From Oxyruncus cristatus (lineage: Eukaryota > Chordata > Aves > Passeriformes > Cotingidae): a stretch of 64,000 nt of DNA. Position 1 is the stretch's first letter, and every line of letters begins with the position of its first letter. Shown piece by piece: positions 48,773-60,700 of this stretch. The notes below the pieces were generated by a model. It was not told where the DNA came from. It worked only from the letters and a program-made list of their open reading frames with translations, and did no database searches. The position numbers and the translations under genes were made by a program. The stretch spans positions 696,935 to 760,934 of the forward strand of contig VXAY01000779.1 in NCBI GenBank assembly GCA_013399855.1. Reading direction: 5' to 3'.

Positions 48773-51700
48773 CACATTTCAGTCCTCTCTCCTGATGGAA
48801 ACACGTTTTTATGTGTAGCAACAATGCGTTTTCCTTCCCACAGTGTATTTACAGATACGTGCTGCTTTCTGGCAGGTTAGTTGTGGATGACAGATTGGGA
48901 AGGATTTCGCATCGCCTGTGTTTTCTCTGTGGGGTTAGACAGCATGTGGGTGTGGTGTTAGATTCCCCATCTCTTCACTTAGACCTCGCATTAGAGTATC
49001 AGGAGGATCTTTGACAGGTGCTACAAGACGGTCCTCTAAAGGGGATTCTGTTTGTGTAGTCGTCAGGTCAAGTGGTGTTATTTAAGCATATGTACTGTGG
49101 TGGGTGTTGCAAACAGTTCCTTTAAGTTGTTCACAGCCATGTAACCATTTCAAACGACTTGGTAGAGCTGCAGTCAGGCCATCTGCTCGCTCAAAGCTCT
49201 TGACTAGGCTACAAACATTTTAGGCCTTTTTTTAACAGAGTTTTTCTCTCTGACTTGTCAAGTGCTATGTTACCCTGTTAATGCCCATTTTCAATGCCTT
49301 TGCATAGGTCACATTTCTACCTTGACCAGGTGGCTGCTCCATTCAGAAGGCAGAGGGGCGAGAGATTATCTGCAGCCTTACCCAGCCATACTCTTTGCAG
49401 CTCGTCAGGATCTGTAAATGTCAGAGGTAAAATGGTGATTTAGTAAGCTAGATCTCTGGAGCTTTGTGTAGCATAATGATGGGTGATGTGTGCTAAGGTC
49501 CCTGGAAGATCCTAAGTTAGGATCCCATTTTATCAGATGGAGGTAAATTCATGATTCAGTTAAAATCACAGGCTAACAAACTGCTTGTGTGCGTGTTTGT
49601 GTGTGTGTGTAGGAGGTGGCCATCTCTTTCTAATCACCTGAAAACATGACAGTTTACTGTTAGGCAAGAAGAAAAACTGAGGAAGTTAAAGATGCCTGTC
49701 TAACACCATTGTACCAGGAATTGACTTTCTGCCCATATAAATTCCTAAAAGAACTGACAATTTACCCATATGACTTTGCTCATACAAAGTACAGAGTTTT
49801 CTGCATCTAAATGGACCTTTTCAAAATGTCTCAATAAATACATAGAGTGGGATCCTTGCAACAGCTGAGATTACTAGGGTAAGGTGTGACAGATTAAAGA
49901 AAATGAAGGAAATAAGTACTGTTTAGAGGAAATAGCAAAATCTACAGGAAAAGCCCTTTTTTTTTCAGCCAGCCCTGATGACAGCAAGGAAAATTTCATT
50001 AGTCTTAAGAGCATTGCTTTGCCCTTTTATTTCCACCAGAAAGCTGAATTCCCCCTGCTCACATGTACTTACATTTCTTTACTGAAACTACGCTGTGCTT
50101 GTGGTACTGTACTATTTCTAGTGCTGGGAAGGTAGTGCCTCTTTGCTCTGCATGGCGAATGGCTTTAGCTGCCAGGCATTGGACAAGCACACGGCAAAGC
50201 CTTCATCCTCTGCCTAAAGACCTGACATACAACAGCTGGGGCACAGGGCAGTCCTGGAAAATGGGGGAAGCAGGGCAGTGGGTGAAAGGGATACCTGCAG
50301 CTCAGCCTGTGTCATGAATCAGGACCTCCTTTCACCACCACAGCAAAATGTAACAATTAGAGCCTCCCCTGGCATTCAATGGAGTGATTCCTGTGGACGT
50401 CTGTTGGCACTCCAGAGGAAGGAGTAATGATACCATCCTGTCTGTCCTCCTAGGGAGCTGGAAACACAAATGAAATGTGCTTAAATACAGCTGTCTTGCA
50501 GCCACCTGCAGCCATCCTGCTGCTTCAAGACTTGGACGTCCCAGTCTGATGCTCTGTGCAGCCTGTTATACTATTTTTGATGGAGAGCCAACACTGTATA
50601 TTACAAAAGACAAAAAAGCCCTTTTCCCCTACACTACTCAGCATCATAACTCAAGTCCTTGGCACCAGTGCTGCATGATGCAGGGGAGGAAACTCTTCCT
50701 GGATCCCAGCTGATGGGCCGCCCAGACCTAGGAACAGGAGGATTGATGGCCTCCGTAAATGCCTTTGCAGCTAGCACTGCTGCCTGCGCTGCTGAGTGAT
50801 CCCCCCCTGTCCCCGCAGGGCCTGCTTCTCCCCTTCCTTGCTTGGTGCTGACGCATTTTAGCAGCTGATAGATCACCATTTCTTTACCTCTTGCCCCAAG
50901 TGAGACATATTTCATTCGTGGGGGATTTCAGCGTGAGGAAGGCTCTGAGACCCAAGCCTCGTTCCGCAGGGCACTGCACTGCATCTGGGGTTATTTTTTC
51001 CCCTCTTCTGTTCTTTTAAGAAGTGCTTTTAAGAGGGATAGGAGATGAGCCCAGAATGTATTTATTGAACCCAGGGGAGGTGCAAGCATCTGCTAAATAT
51101 TATGAAGATATCATTGATGAGTTGATTTCACCTAAAGGCTGGAAGAGGTATGATGTTTACATGTCTCTTGTCGGATGGTGAAGAGAAGGGGAGAGGGATA
51201 TGATAGCTCCCCTTATCCAATGGTGGGATGTCATACAGAGAGACTCAAAATATGGAGTCTTCTGTGTCTTCTGGTTGCATTGGATGTGAGGAAAGACTGT
51301 GAGCTAGGCTTATCAGCAACATTCATAACAAGATTTCAGTCACTTTTCCTCTCAGATAAAAGATTTGTGTTTGCTCCAACCCTCTTGTGCTTCCTACAAA
51401 GATCTTCCTGCTTCTTGGTCAGCTTTGGACTTGTTTTGGGGATTTAAAGGCACATTTAGATTTCCTCTTTTTCAGCTGCTTCCTTCCCAGTGGTTATCTT
51501 CCTGAGCAGGACAGCAAGCCTCACTGGTCCTGCTTCTCAGACAGCTGGGCGGAATCTATCACCCCTCATTGTCCGAGCTTATCCCAAATGATTTCCCAGG
51601 TTGGGTACACCTGACCCACCTCAGTTCCAGAGACCAGTCACTGGTCAAATGACTGCTTCACTTTCGGAAAGGAGTGCAGAGAGGTCCTGGATCCCAAGCT

Positions 51701-52489
51701 GAGATATAAGGCAAGCTTTTCTTGCGTGAGGCCATCATATAACATTTATGCTTTCAATCCCTCCTCTGAAAGTTAAGTAAACAGTAACTGCAGTCCTGTT
51801 GTGACAGGAAACAATTCCAGCCTTCTGGTCAGAAGGGAAAGTGTTTCCCTCCGGGATTTGATTCTCTTTATGTTTATGTAATGACCAAAGATCCTGACAA
51901 TAAAGTGTGATATCAAAACCAGAGAGAGGTAGGAAAGGAGCAAGAAATTAATTTTTCAAAATGCTCTCAATATTCACTGGATCCTTTCAGTCCTCGTGGG
52001 GGAGGGGGGCTCTGTATCCTATCGCACACCTGACATTGCCCCTAGCAAAATTAGTCATGATGGCCCCATGCAGGTTTGGGATTTATTGTCTGCAAATTTG
52101 GCTGGTCTGATCACTGTTCTGAACACCTGTGGAGCCTCAGAGTCCAGACTATTAGATTAATCTGTCAGTCACTCTATATAACAGCCTGTCCTCCTCTCCA
52201 TCCCAGTACGACACTCCCTTCCCAGTTTTGGTGTATAGCTCTGAGATCCAGTTTCACTGGAATGTAAACAGTGTCTGAATCCCCCAGCTTTCCTGCTTTG
52301 CTTCCGCTGTGAGTGCACATTGGGTATATTGGCTGCTTGAAAAGTAATTATCCTCACTTCCCACCTGATAAATTAAAGACCCCCAGGTTCTTTGCTTAAT
52401 GGTGCAGAGCAATCCAAGAGTGATTCCTCTGCAGAAGCTGTTAGGAGAATGTCCTAGCAACCTCACACCCTCTGGTCCTCATTGAGCTG
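48773..52489. other. Non-coding sequence, no gene recognised
   Basis: Contains an imperfect (GT)n stretch at 49586-49610. ORFs reach 93 codons (minus strand 50634-50915) without recognisable motifs. The patch at about 50.7-50.95 kb is modestly GC-richer. Confidence 0.6.
49586..49610. repeat. Imperfect (GT)n microsatellite
   Basis: About 25 bases of TG/GT units interrupted by one C and one extra T. Confidence 0.9.
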
Positions 52490-52640
52490 GGACAACAGCC
52501 CATTAATCAGGCTGACCTGGCTTGGAGATGGCAAAGGTCGCGCTGCATGAAGTCTAATCGGAAAAACAAATTTCACCCCTCTGGAGCACTTCCTGGCAGG
52601 GACGAAGGGGGAGACTCGCTTGGTTTCACACTTAAGCACC
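52490..52640. promoter_or_regulatory. Weak candidate regulatory block
   Basis: About 150 bases hold 'cccattaatcag' and 'tctaatcgg' (homeodomain-like cores), a TGACCT at 52513-52518 and an AAGGTCG some 15 bases downstream (nuclear-receptor half-site-like, opposite orientation), and five CpGs within about 100 bases, unusual for this window. Motif matches of this length are frequent by chance, so this is only a place to look for conservation. Confidence 0.2.
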
Positions 52641-53324
52641 TTAAGTATTTTTCCAAGGCTAAAAGATAACTGATATGAAGGGTTTGTACTTCAAAGAGAG
52701 AAGCACAAGTCCCAAGGGCTGTGTCTGCATTGCGCTGAAGCGTAGTTTTGGGAATAATTGGGAGGATGATCCCAGATCAACCCACTTCACATCTGTTCAG
52801 CCACTTCTGGGGGAAGCAGGGATCAAGCCTGATGGAACACATGATGCCCCAGCCCCAGATTCAGTATGACCTCGGCCTATGCTGGCAGATCCACTGCCTT
52901 CAGGTAGAGATGAAAAGTCTGATCTCAGGATCAGAACGGTCCTGAAAATTCAGTGTGGTCTGTCAGTGGTTTCCACAGAAGAGAGACTGAACCATATCAG
53001 ACCAGAAGTCCAGCTGCCCCAAACCCTCTCTCTGACAGAAGCCAACAGTGGATGCCTGGTGAAGGAAGATGTATCATAGGTAACTCTGCTAGCATCTGGT
53101 GGCTCAGAGGTGCTGTATCTGTGTGTAGGACCCTTTGATGTATTGTTTTTCCATTAATCTATCCATTCAGTTATTAAATCCATGGAAGCTTTCCATTTTC
53201 TCAATGTCTGGTGTCAGACATGAACTGCTCAGTGATGAATTATGTGTAGGGCTTAGTTTTCTTTGTTATGAGCCTGTTGACTTTCAGCCTTACATTATGA
53301 GGGCCAAGCTACAATCATCTCCTA

Positions 53325-54467
53325 TTAATCTTCTTTGTTTAGACCTCTATAATGCCTTCTTGCAGTTGTAGAGTTATGCTCTTGTACTACTTGCAATGGT
53401 ATTGAAATTTTACACCCTTCTTGATTCTAGTCTGTACTACTAGGGATACTGGAATATTGCAGTGGTCCTAGAATCCATGAATCTAGGAAATATAAATTGG
53501 GTGATCTGTCTGTGAAAACACGTCCTCCAACCTGGCAGGTGATGATGTTCACAATTTGATAAGCCAGTGTAAAGACAAGCCAGGAAAAATAATGCATAAA
53601 CTGCAATTTATCCTTGTGTTGGCTTAGTACAAGAAGAAGCCCCTCAACATCTCTGGTTGTCTTAATATCATGCTTGAGCATTCTGGCCCAAGAAAGCAGT
53701 CCTGTAGATGTAGGATTGATTTCATTGGCAAGCAAAGAAATTACTGCCATTTGGCTCCACAACAAGAACAGCATGGTGCTGTAGTTTATTGATTTCTTAT
53801 AGACTCTGCAATAGCTGTACACAGTTAAACTTCTGATCCTTTGGTGTGAAATGGCATATACCTTCTTGGGCTAGAGAAAAACTGTGTAGCACTGACACTA
53901 CTCCAGTTGCATCACTCTACAGCACCAACTTCACCTCTGGCAAGCATTTGCACATATTTAGCAGTGAGCCAGCAGTGATGTTTTCATCATTGCTGTAGAA
54001 AACACAGATCAGCAGTTTGTGGCTTGTGCCGATAGTTTCAATTTACACTTTTCCTTTAGTATTTACAGCCTCTTGTTCTTGCTGTATGTATACTGCTGTA
54101 TGTCTAATGGGATAATAATCATGTTTGTATCATGAACATCTCTGTTGCTAGTTTGTGATACTGAGTTGAGTTTCATCTGCATATACTCCAGTAGTATAAA
54201 AACAATTTTACGATAAGACACACGTGCTACTGCTCTCTGTTTTTTTTGGCGTATGCAAAATCCTGTCCTCAGCCTTTTAATCCAGAAGAGCTTCCAACTA
54301 ATTCTGACTGACTTTATATTTTTTCCATCTCTGTTTGTACCGGAGGTGCTTCTGTTTGGCTTTGTGGCAATCTTGAAGTTAAGCCTCTCCTTGTGTACAT
54401 GAATATAACAATGCTCAGGAGATGTTAATAACCTCCCAGCTCTAGATTGTTTGAGATAGCAAGGCAA
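53325..54467 (-). pseudogene. Possible decayed protein-coding sequence, family not recognised
   Basis: Two long open runs lie in the same minus-strand frame: 54467-54066 (about 134 codons) and 53822-53430 (about 131 codons). After a single TAG at 53427-53429 the frame stays open for another 33 codons to paired stops at 53327-53322. Between the two runs are five stops in 80 codons. Overall I count 7 internal stops in 381 codons, where about 20 would be expected by chance. The second run encodes two hydrophobic stretches (around residues 15-35 and 78-98). In the gap another frame reads openly from about 54042 to 53920, which would fit frameshifts. No intron is evident over 1.1 kb, so a processed copy or remnant of a large exon is possible. 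No poly-A trace is visible and the frame was picked as the best of many, so chance is a real alternative. Confidence 0.33.
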
Positions 54468-57400
54468 GGTATGAGGACCTTGACTGCAACCATCAGCCTT
54501 ACCATCAATCTTTGGCGTGATTCAAGTTCCCCAAAATTCTTGATGGCAGAAACTTCCAATTGCTCTCTTGAACTTTGGCATCACAGTAGGATTTAAAGTC
54601 TATTTCAGGGGCTGTGGGAGGCACTTTGGATAGGTTCTTTTGTGCCCCTGCTTCCCCGGGTGAGCAAAAGCCCTGTGCTGTATTACAAAGAGGTTGAAAA
54701 GTCCTGTCTCCATGCAAGCAGTGACGTATTCAGACAATACTGTTGAGAATCAGAGAGAAATATTCTGTGTCCAGACATAGCAGTTGTCTAAGTGCCTTGG
54801 CACAGCATTATCTTTGGAGCTTAGGGCTTTGCCACTCACCATGCAGGGGAATGAACAGAGGGGAGAGAAATAAGCAAGGACTAGAGTTTGTAGAGGTATA
54901 ATGTGTGAGAACAATGAGAAGGAAGAGGCTTTGCTGGTTAGGTGGAGGAGAGGCTCATGTGGAAATGTCCCAAGAAATGGCTCTGGTTAGGCATGGTTTT
55001 CTCTCCCTGCAGTAAAAGTTTAGTACACTGGGTTTTAGCGGTACCAGTAAGTGGTGGATGGTTAAGTGCAGAGTGCCCATGTGCGACTCCTGGTTCTGTG
55101 CTTGCCTGTTTTGCCCTCTTCCTTGTTCCTGGAGGCTGGAAACATCTTTGTATCTCTGGCTTACAGCTGTACTTTGGGCTATTCCAACAGTCTTTACTTT
55201 TTAATTTGACGTGAATTTCTCTCTCATCCCCAAAGACACGTCCTCATTGTACTGAGCTAAAGCACACACAGGCTGTCTCGTTCTGCCCTATTGCAACTAA
55301 AGGACAGAATTGAAGCACAGGAAACATGTTCTCTTGAAAAGAAAGAAAAATTATGTTCTTTCATTCTGCATAACTGGATTTCCACCCCACATAATTTCTG
55401 TGGGTTGCCACCCCAGTGCTTTGGGATCACAATCCTTCTTGGCTAGGAAAATGGTCCTTGTTGGACTTGCAGCAATTGAGAGCATGTTCCAGGTGTACAG
55501 AGCTTAGACCCTGGTTTGACCCTGCTGTAGAGGCTTGTTTCTCTGCTATGTGTCCTGGCATTGGGATCATCTGAGCAAAGTCTGTTCCTGGTCCTAGGGA
55601 ATGGCAGTAGGACCTGTTCTGTGAGCCAAGCTGAAGATCCTCTTCTTCCTCTCCCCTCAGGCTGAGTTGAGGCCAGTAACAGCTTTCATGACAGTCTGCT
55701 ACACAGTGTGCCCTAAGTATCCTGATTGTAGGCTGATTTTTCGGTGGAGTGGGGATATTAATCCATGGAAATGGCCATGCAGCTCCCGGAGAGAAGCAGA
55801 TGACGCTCTCTGAGGCTTAACTGATGAGCTTTATTGGTGAGGCTGGGCTGAATGACTGGAAAAAGAACTAAGCAAAGGGTCCATGTAAGCAGCTGTTGAA
55901 AAGACATCTGAAAGGAAGGGGAAGCAGAGACAGTATATTGGCTAAAGTAGAAGGACTGTAGCAAATTTCTCAGCTGGAAAGGGTGGAGCTCTACAAATTC
56001 ATGTTCTCCTGCTGTAAGTGGGGAGAAGAAAAGCCCCTGCTAGATACAGTGACTTTAGCTTTTCTGCCTTGCTCTCAGCCTCCTCATCATGTTGGGGTGT
56101 TATTCTGTGCTAGTAGCATCACTGTCCACAGCTTGTGAGTAGGGTGTGGAGTTTTGGAGTTCATGATACTGATACTGGTCAGTACTGGCATGAAAGGAAT
56201 TGAGTTGTGGGAAACTGAGTCATAGATTATATTCTCTACTTCTAACTCTCCCAGCTGATGGCTCACAGATCACTGCTGGTCCATGAGAACTCAGAAGATG
56301 GCTTGTGAAACAGCAGAAAAAAAAATGAACACAGCAAACCTACAGATGCTTTCTTGCACAGCCAACATTCTGTTTCTGTCCTGGGAAAAAAGCAGAGGAG
56401 GCCTCAGACACCCTGGAACCTGCTGGACACAAGGGGCAGCAGTGAATGGGTGAAAATACCCTTCTTTGTGGAGGGCATTGGCACCAGCTGACCGCAAGAA
56501 AGAAGAGGGATGTGGTGAAGAGCCTGCCAATAACTGAGGGAGCCAGAGGGAGATTCCTGAGAAGCCCAGAAAATATTTTGAAAATGGGGACCCAACCCAG
56601 CGTGGCAAATGCAGCATGACCTTCCTAATACAGCATGGGGAAAGCAAAGAGCATCCCAGCTGCTTGGATACTTGACACCAGTATCACACTCAGCAGCTCT
56701 GTTCTCTGGTGCTGCTTGCAGTTGATGACTGCGGGTCATTTCCAGCACGGGATTTCACGTATGAAGCCTATTCGGTGTACAGCAAATGCTGAGACTTTCA
56801 GAGGGCAGGACTCAAGTTAAAGGCCTGGAAATGAACACAAGGATCTGTTGCTAGAAACTAAGCTGAAGTACATGAAAATAATAAAATGGATGTCCAAACT
56901 GGGACCTCTTCTGGGGCTGCACAGCGCTGACAAGCTGACATGGATGTGTCACATCTCTCAGCTTCACAGCTCCTGACACACGGCACCAGCTCTCCCATAT
57001 GTCAGGAGTCACATTCCCCACTGCTGGAATGCAGCCACCTCTGGAGCAGAACCCAGCAGCTGTTTAAAGAATTGACAGAAACAAACCAGGGACAGGATGC
57101 GAAGACACAGCCAAAGTGCAGAGAAAAACAAGGAAGGAAACTTGTCAACCAAGTCCGCAGGGTGAGTGTGATGGTCTTAATCAAATGATAAAGAACATGG
57201 CAAGTTACCAGGCATCGGCAGAGCTAAAGGAACCACCTGTGTGTTTCCTGTTGGCCTGAACCAAGCAAAGGGTAACACAGCTTATCTGAGATCCTTCTTT
57301 TACATAGGTTGCCATATTCCCTTGTATTTGTTACACTGAGACTGCTGATGTAGACTGATATAGTAGCTTGGCTGATGCTTAGTAATCCATGAAGCCATGA

Positions 57401-57770
57401 TAAACTGGAAGGAAGCATGACCCCTTTGTGTCTGGTGGATAAAGAATGTGAAGTTTGGTTTCTCTCTTCAAGCCAGGCTCCCCATTGGGTCAAGCTGTTA
57501 AATGTTCCAGCTTTTCGAACTACTCAGATTCTCTTGGACACTCAGAGAGGGATAATCTAGAAAATAACCTTAAAATGCTATCAGAAGAGTCAGGAATGAT
57601 TAAAAGTCTCAGCAGCCTGTGGTTCAGAGGTTCTTGTGTGAGATTTATCTGCTGAGACATGAACCGTGCGAGGGAACGACGACTCCATGCAAGTCCTATC
57701 CCTCAGCAATCTGCCCCAGGCATCTCTTGCAGAGATGACACTTCACTGGATCATCAGATAATTCAATTAC
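54468..57770. other. Non-coding sequence, no gene recognised
   Basis: Directly upstream (in minus-strand terms) of the possible pseudogene there are shorter minus-strand open frames (54505-54717, 70 codons), which might or might not belong to it. Beyond that, ORFs reach 118 codons (minus 56291-56647) without motifs. At about 57160 a GTGAGT follows a moderately open plus-strand frame and could serve as a splice donor, but no partner acceptor was identified. Confidence 0.5.
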
Positions 57771-57790
57771 AAGAGTCCTCAAGAGTCCTC
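57771..57790. repeat. Perfect 10-bp tandem duplication (AAGAGTCCTC x2)
   Basis: Two identical adjacent copies of a 10-base unit. Confidence 0.95.
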
Positions 57791-60700
57791 AGTACTCAAT
57801 CTACTTGTTGATTTGGGGGCATCAGCGCAGTATTGGTCTGTCACAGCACAGCTCCTTTTACCTCCTCTTCCAGCCCAGTACTGAGTATTCATCTGAGCTA
57901 GTCAAGAGTATCTGGACTGGCAATTACCTCCAGACTCCAGCTTAAAAGGAATTAATTAGAACAAGCCACCAGCTGAATCCACCAGGGAGACTGCTGTGCA
58001 GAGACATCCGGGCTTTGTATGGTGGCACCCATCTGAAGAGGCTGGCCCTTGAAAGGAGGTGGCACAGGGGAAGAAAAGTAGAAGGTTTTGAGGTAGAAAA
58101 AGGAAGAATTAAGAGATAGGAAGCCCTGAATTCCCACACTGCCACTGCCTCTGCCATTTCAGTCCAGAGAAAGCTCTCTGCTCCCCACACACAGATTGCC
58201 CCTTGCTACCATTGTGTTTGGCTACTTGGAAAGCCACCTACAAGCATCCCCACATTGCATTCACTGTGCACTCACAAAAACAGCAGCCATCTGGATTCCC
58301 TCCAGCTGTCCAGTGAGAGAAAGGAAGAAGTATTTAGCAGTAGCAGAGAAAAGGAGGTAAAAAAAAAAAAAAAGAAAAAGCCAGAAATCATTTTTTTGTG
58401 GCACACTATGACGCACAGATTTGGGAATGAGGGTTGTGAAAGCTTTTTGTTTAGCTTATTCTTTTCTGTTCTGACAGCTGATAAGTCCCATAGCTCAGAA
58501 ACATCTGACAGGACTGGCTGAAGTAAATTCATCTTTCATCTGCCCATCATGCTCCTGAAGTGGAGAGTGACAGAACTGTTTCTCTTCTGTCTGAATGTTG
58601 CTCTCCTCTTTTCTCCTTCTTTCGCGTGCTGTTGTTTGGAGCTTGGGAAAACCAGTTTCCTTCCTGCCTACAGCCTTCTCCCCAGGTTCAGGGCAGCATC
58701 CGTCTGCCCTTGCACCTGCTCCCTACAGCTGTGAGCTGCCGCTGCTGAAACCATTTGCACCCGACCAAGCAGCAGGCTGATGGGGCCCCTCTGGCTTCCC
58801 CTTGACTCTTTTCCCTGTCATATTTTCCTTGCTGCTCTTGCAATTAGCGTGCTTGTTCGCTGCTCTTCTCGCTAGTGCCTTCTGCTTTCCCAGCAGGCTC
58901 TCCTTTTACCACCCTCCCACCCAAGTTCTTGTGCACTCACTATAACAGGGCTTCTCAATGGCAGCTTTTGAGACACAGCTCCTCTTCTTTACTCTGTGCC
59001 TGACCCCAAAACTGCTGAGTATGCAACTCTCAAGTGCAGAGATGTATTCTTCATGTCCCACTCATTTAAAATGCCTTGAGCAACTTCCACAGCTCCTTAT
59101 TGGTGCTGGCCCTGCCTAGCCATCACATAGTCACTTCTCAGTGGGGAGATACCCCTGATGTTGACCAGCCACCACAGCGGCTCAGAAAAAGCAGATCCAC
59201 TTCGTACTCACTGGTTCACTCACCAGCTGGTGGGGAAAGGTTTGTGCACTCTGCAAACTGCTCCCCCAGGTTATCACTGGTAGTGGGTGGCACATATGCT
59301 GTAGCACCCATGGGGTGGGTGTGCCACACAGGTTGGAGTGCTACAAGTGCTGCCCTTTGGGGTAAGGCTACATCAAGACTTACACTCTTGACAAACCAGC
59401 AATTGCTATGGGATGGGAAATCTGAGTGTTGTCATGGTGCATGCTGAGATGACAGCAGTGAAGGGCAACAACGGGCGGTGTCTGAAATTGGGTGACCTGA
59501 ATATCTTTCCATATGGAGTACTAATTCTGTGTCTTCTTTGCTTTGTTAATGCCCATCCATATTGCATTTTTATTGTGGGGGTAAATAGCAACCTCTCTGA
59601 GGAAGGAACTACCTTTTCATTTGAGGGTATGTGTTATCTAGAATGAGGTGTAGGTTTTTGATAGGGCGCTGGCTTTCTAGCCTACTAGTAGGTGACAGAT
59701 AGTATTAAAGGTGGCAGAAGAAAACCCCAAGCTACTGAATGGAGATGTTTTATTCCAAACACCCTTTTCCCATAGGAAGGTGGGAAACAAAACAAAGGGA
59801 ACAATTGGGAAAAAAAAAAAGAGGCTATAAATTATTTGGATTACAAATGCCATTATATTCTGACATAAATTTTAACAGCAAGGAAAAACATGAATTATAA
59901 TAATAAAAAAACCCCAACCCAAACAAAACACTGTCCTTGCTGCCGGGAAATCTTACTGTGCTTCCTGCAGCAGAAAATCAATGATCTAATTCACTTCAAC
60001 TTGACAGGCTGTATCTCCCAAATAAGGCACACCACTGGACACACTTGAAGATGCAAAGCTGTTTTGGCAAACTCCCTCCTTTGCATCACAAGACCGTCAT
60101 TTTGGTCCACAGCAATTTGTTTTCTCATGTATGTGTTTTGCTGAAGAAAAACAAGCAAGAAATGGGATCTCTAACATTTTATTCATTCATCTCTTATAAA
60201 AGGCTGCACATAGGGATTTTTTTCTGCCATGAGTTCTGCAGTGCTTTGCTCCCACAGCTCCCCGACTCATCCCTTCCCAGATTCAAAGCTATGTGTCCGG
60301 GTTACGTCTGGCCACCAGCTGGGCCCCAGAGTCTGTTCAAGAAGCTTAGCTGAATCCTCCCCATATCTCATGGTTGGTCTCACAATATCTGTTTATATCC
60401 TGTAAATTAGTGCAATGTGGCCCCTAACCAGAATCCTCACAGTTTTACAAGGAGTTACACAAGTCTTGCCAGGCCAGTCAGGAACCTGGATGGGACGATA
60501 AAAGCTCTGGTAAAATTGCTCTCAGCTTAGCATGCCTGATGGATCTTTGCAATGCAGCTGAAAACAGAGGAAAACAGGGAAAGAAAGAGGAGGAGGGGGA
60601 GAGAGAAAGAGTCTCAAGTATTTTGTTGGGTTGCCGGATCTGGTTCAGCACCATTAAGAAAGGGGATATTGAAGAGTGCTTTTCATTCCACCATTTTGCA

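Noticed and set aside
50370..50396. 'ggcattcaatggagtgattcctg' resembling the centre of palindromic sauropsid repeats
   Set aside because: Too short, and no matching arms were found on either side. A similar phrase near 60884 also lacks arms.
57040..57175. Possible coding exon ending at a GTGAGT donor
   Set aside because: No acceptor with a good polypyrimidine tract was identified at a suitable distance and the peptide is unrecognised.
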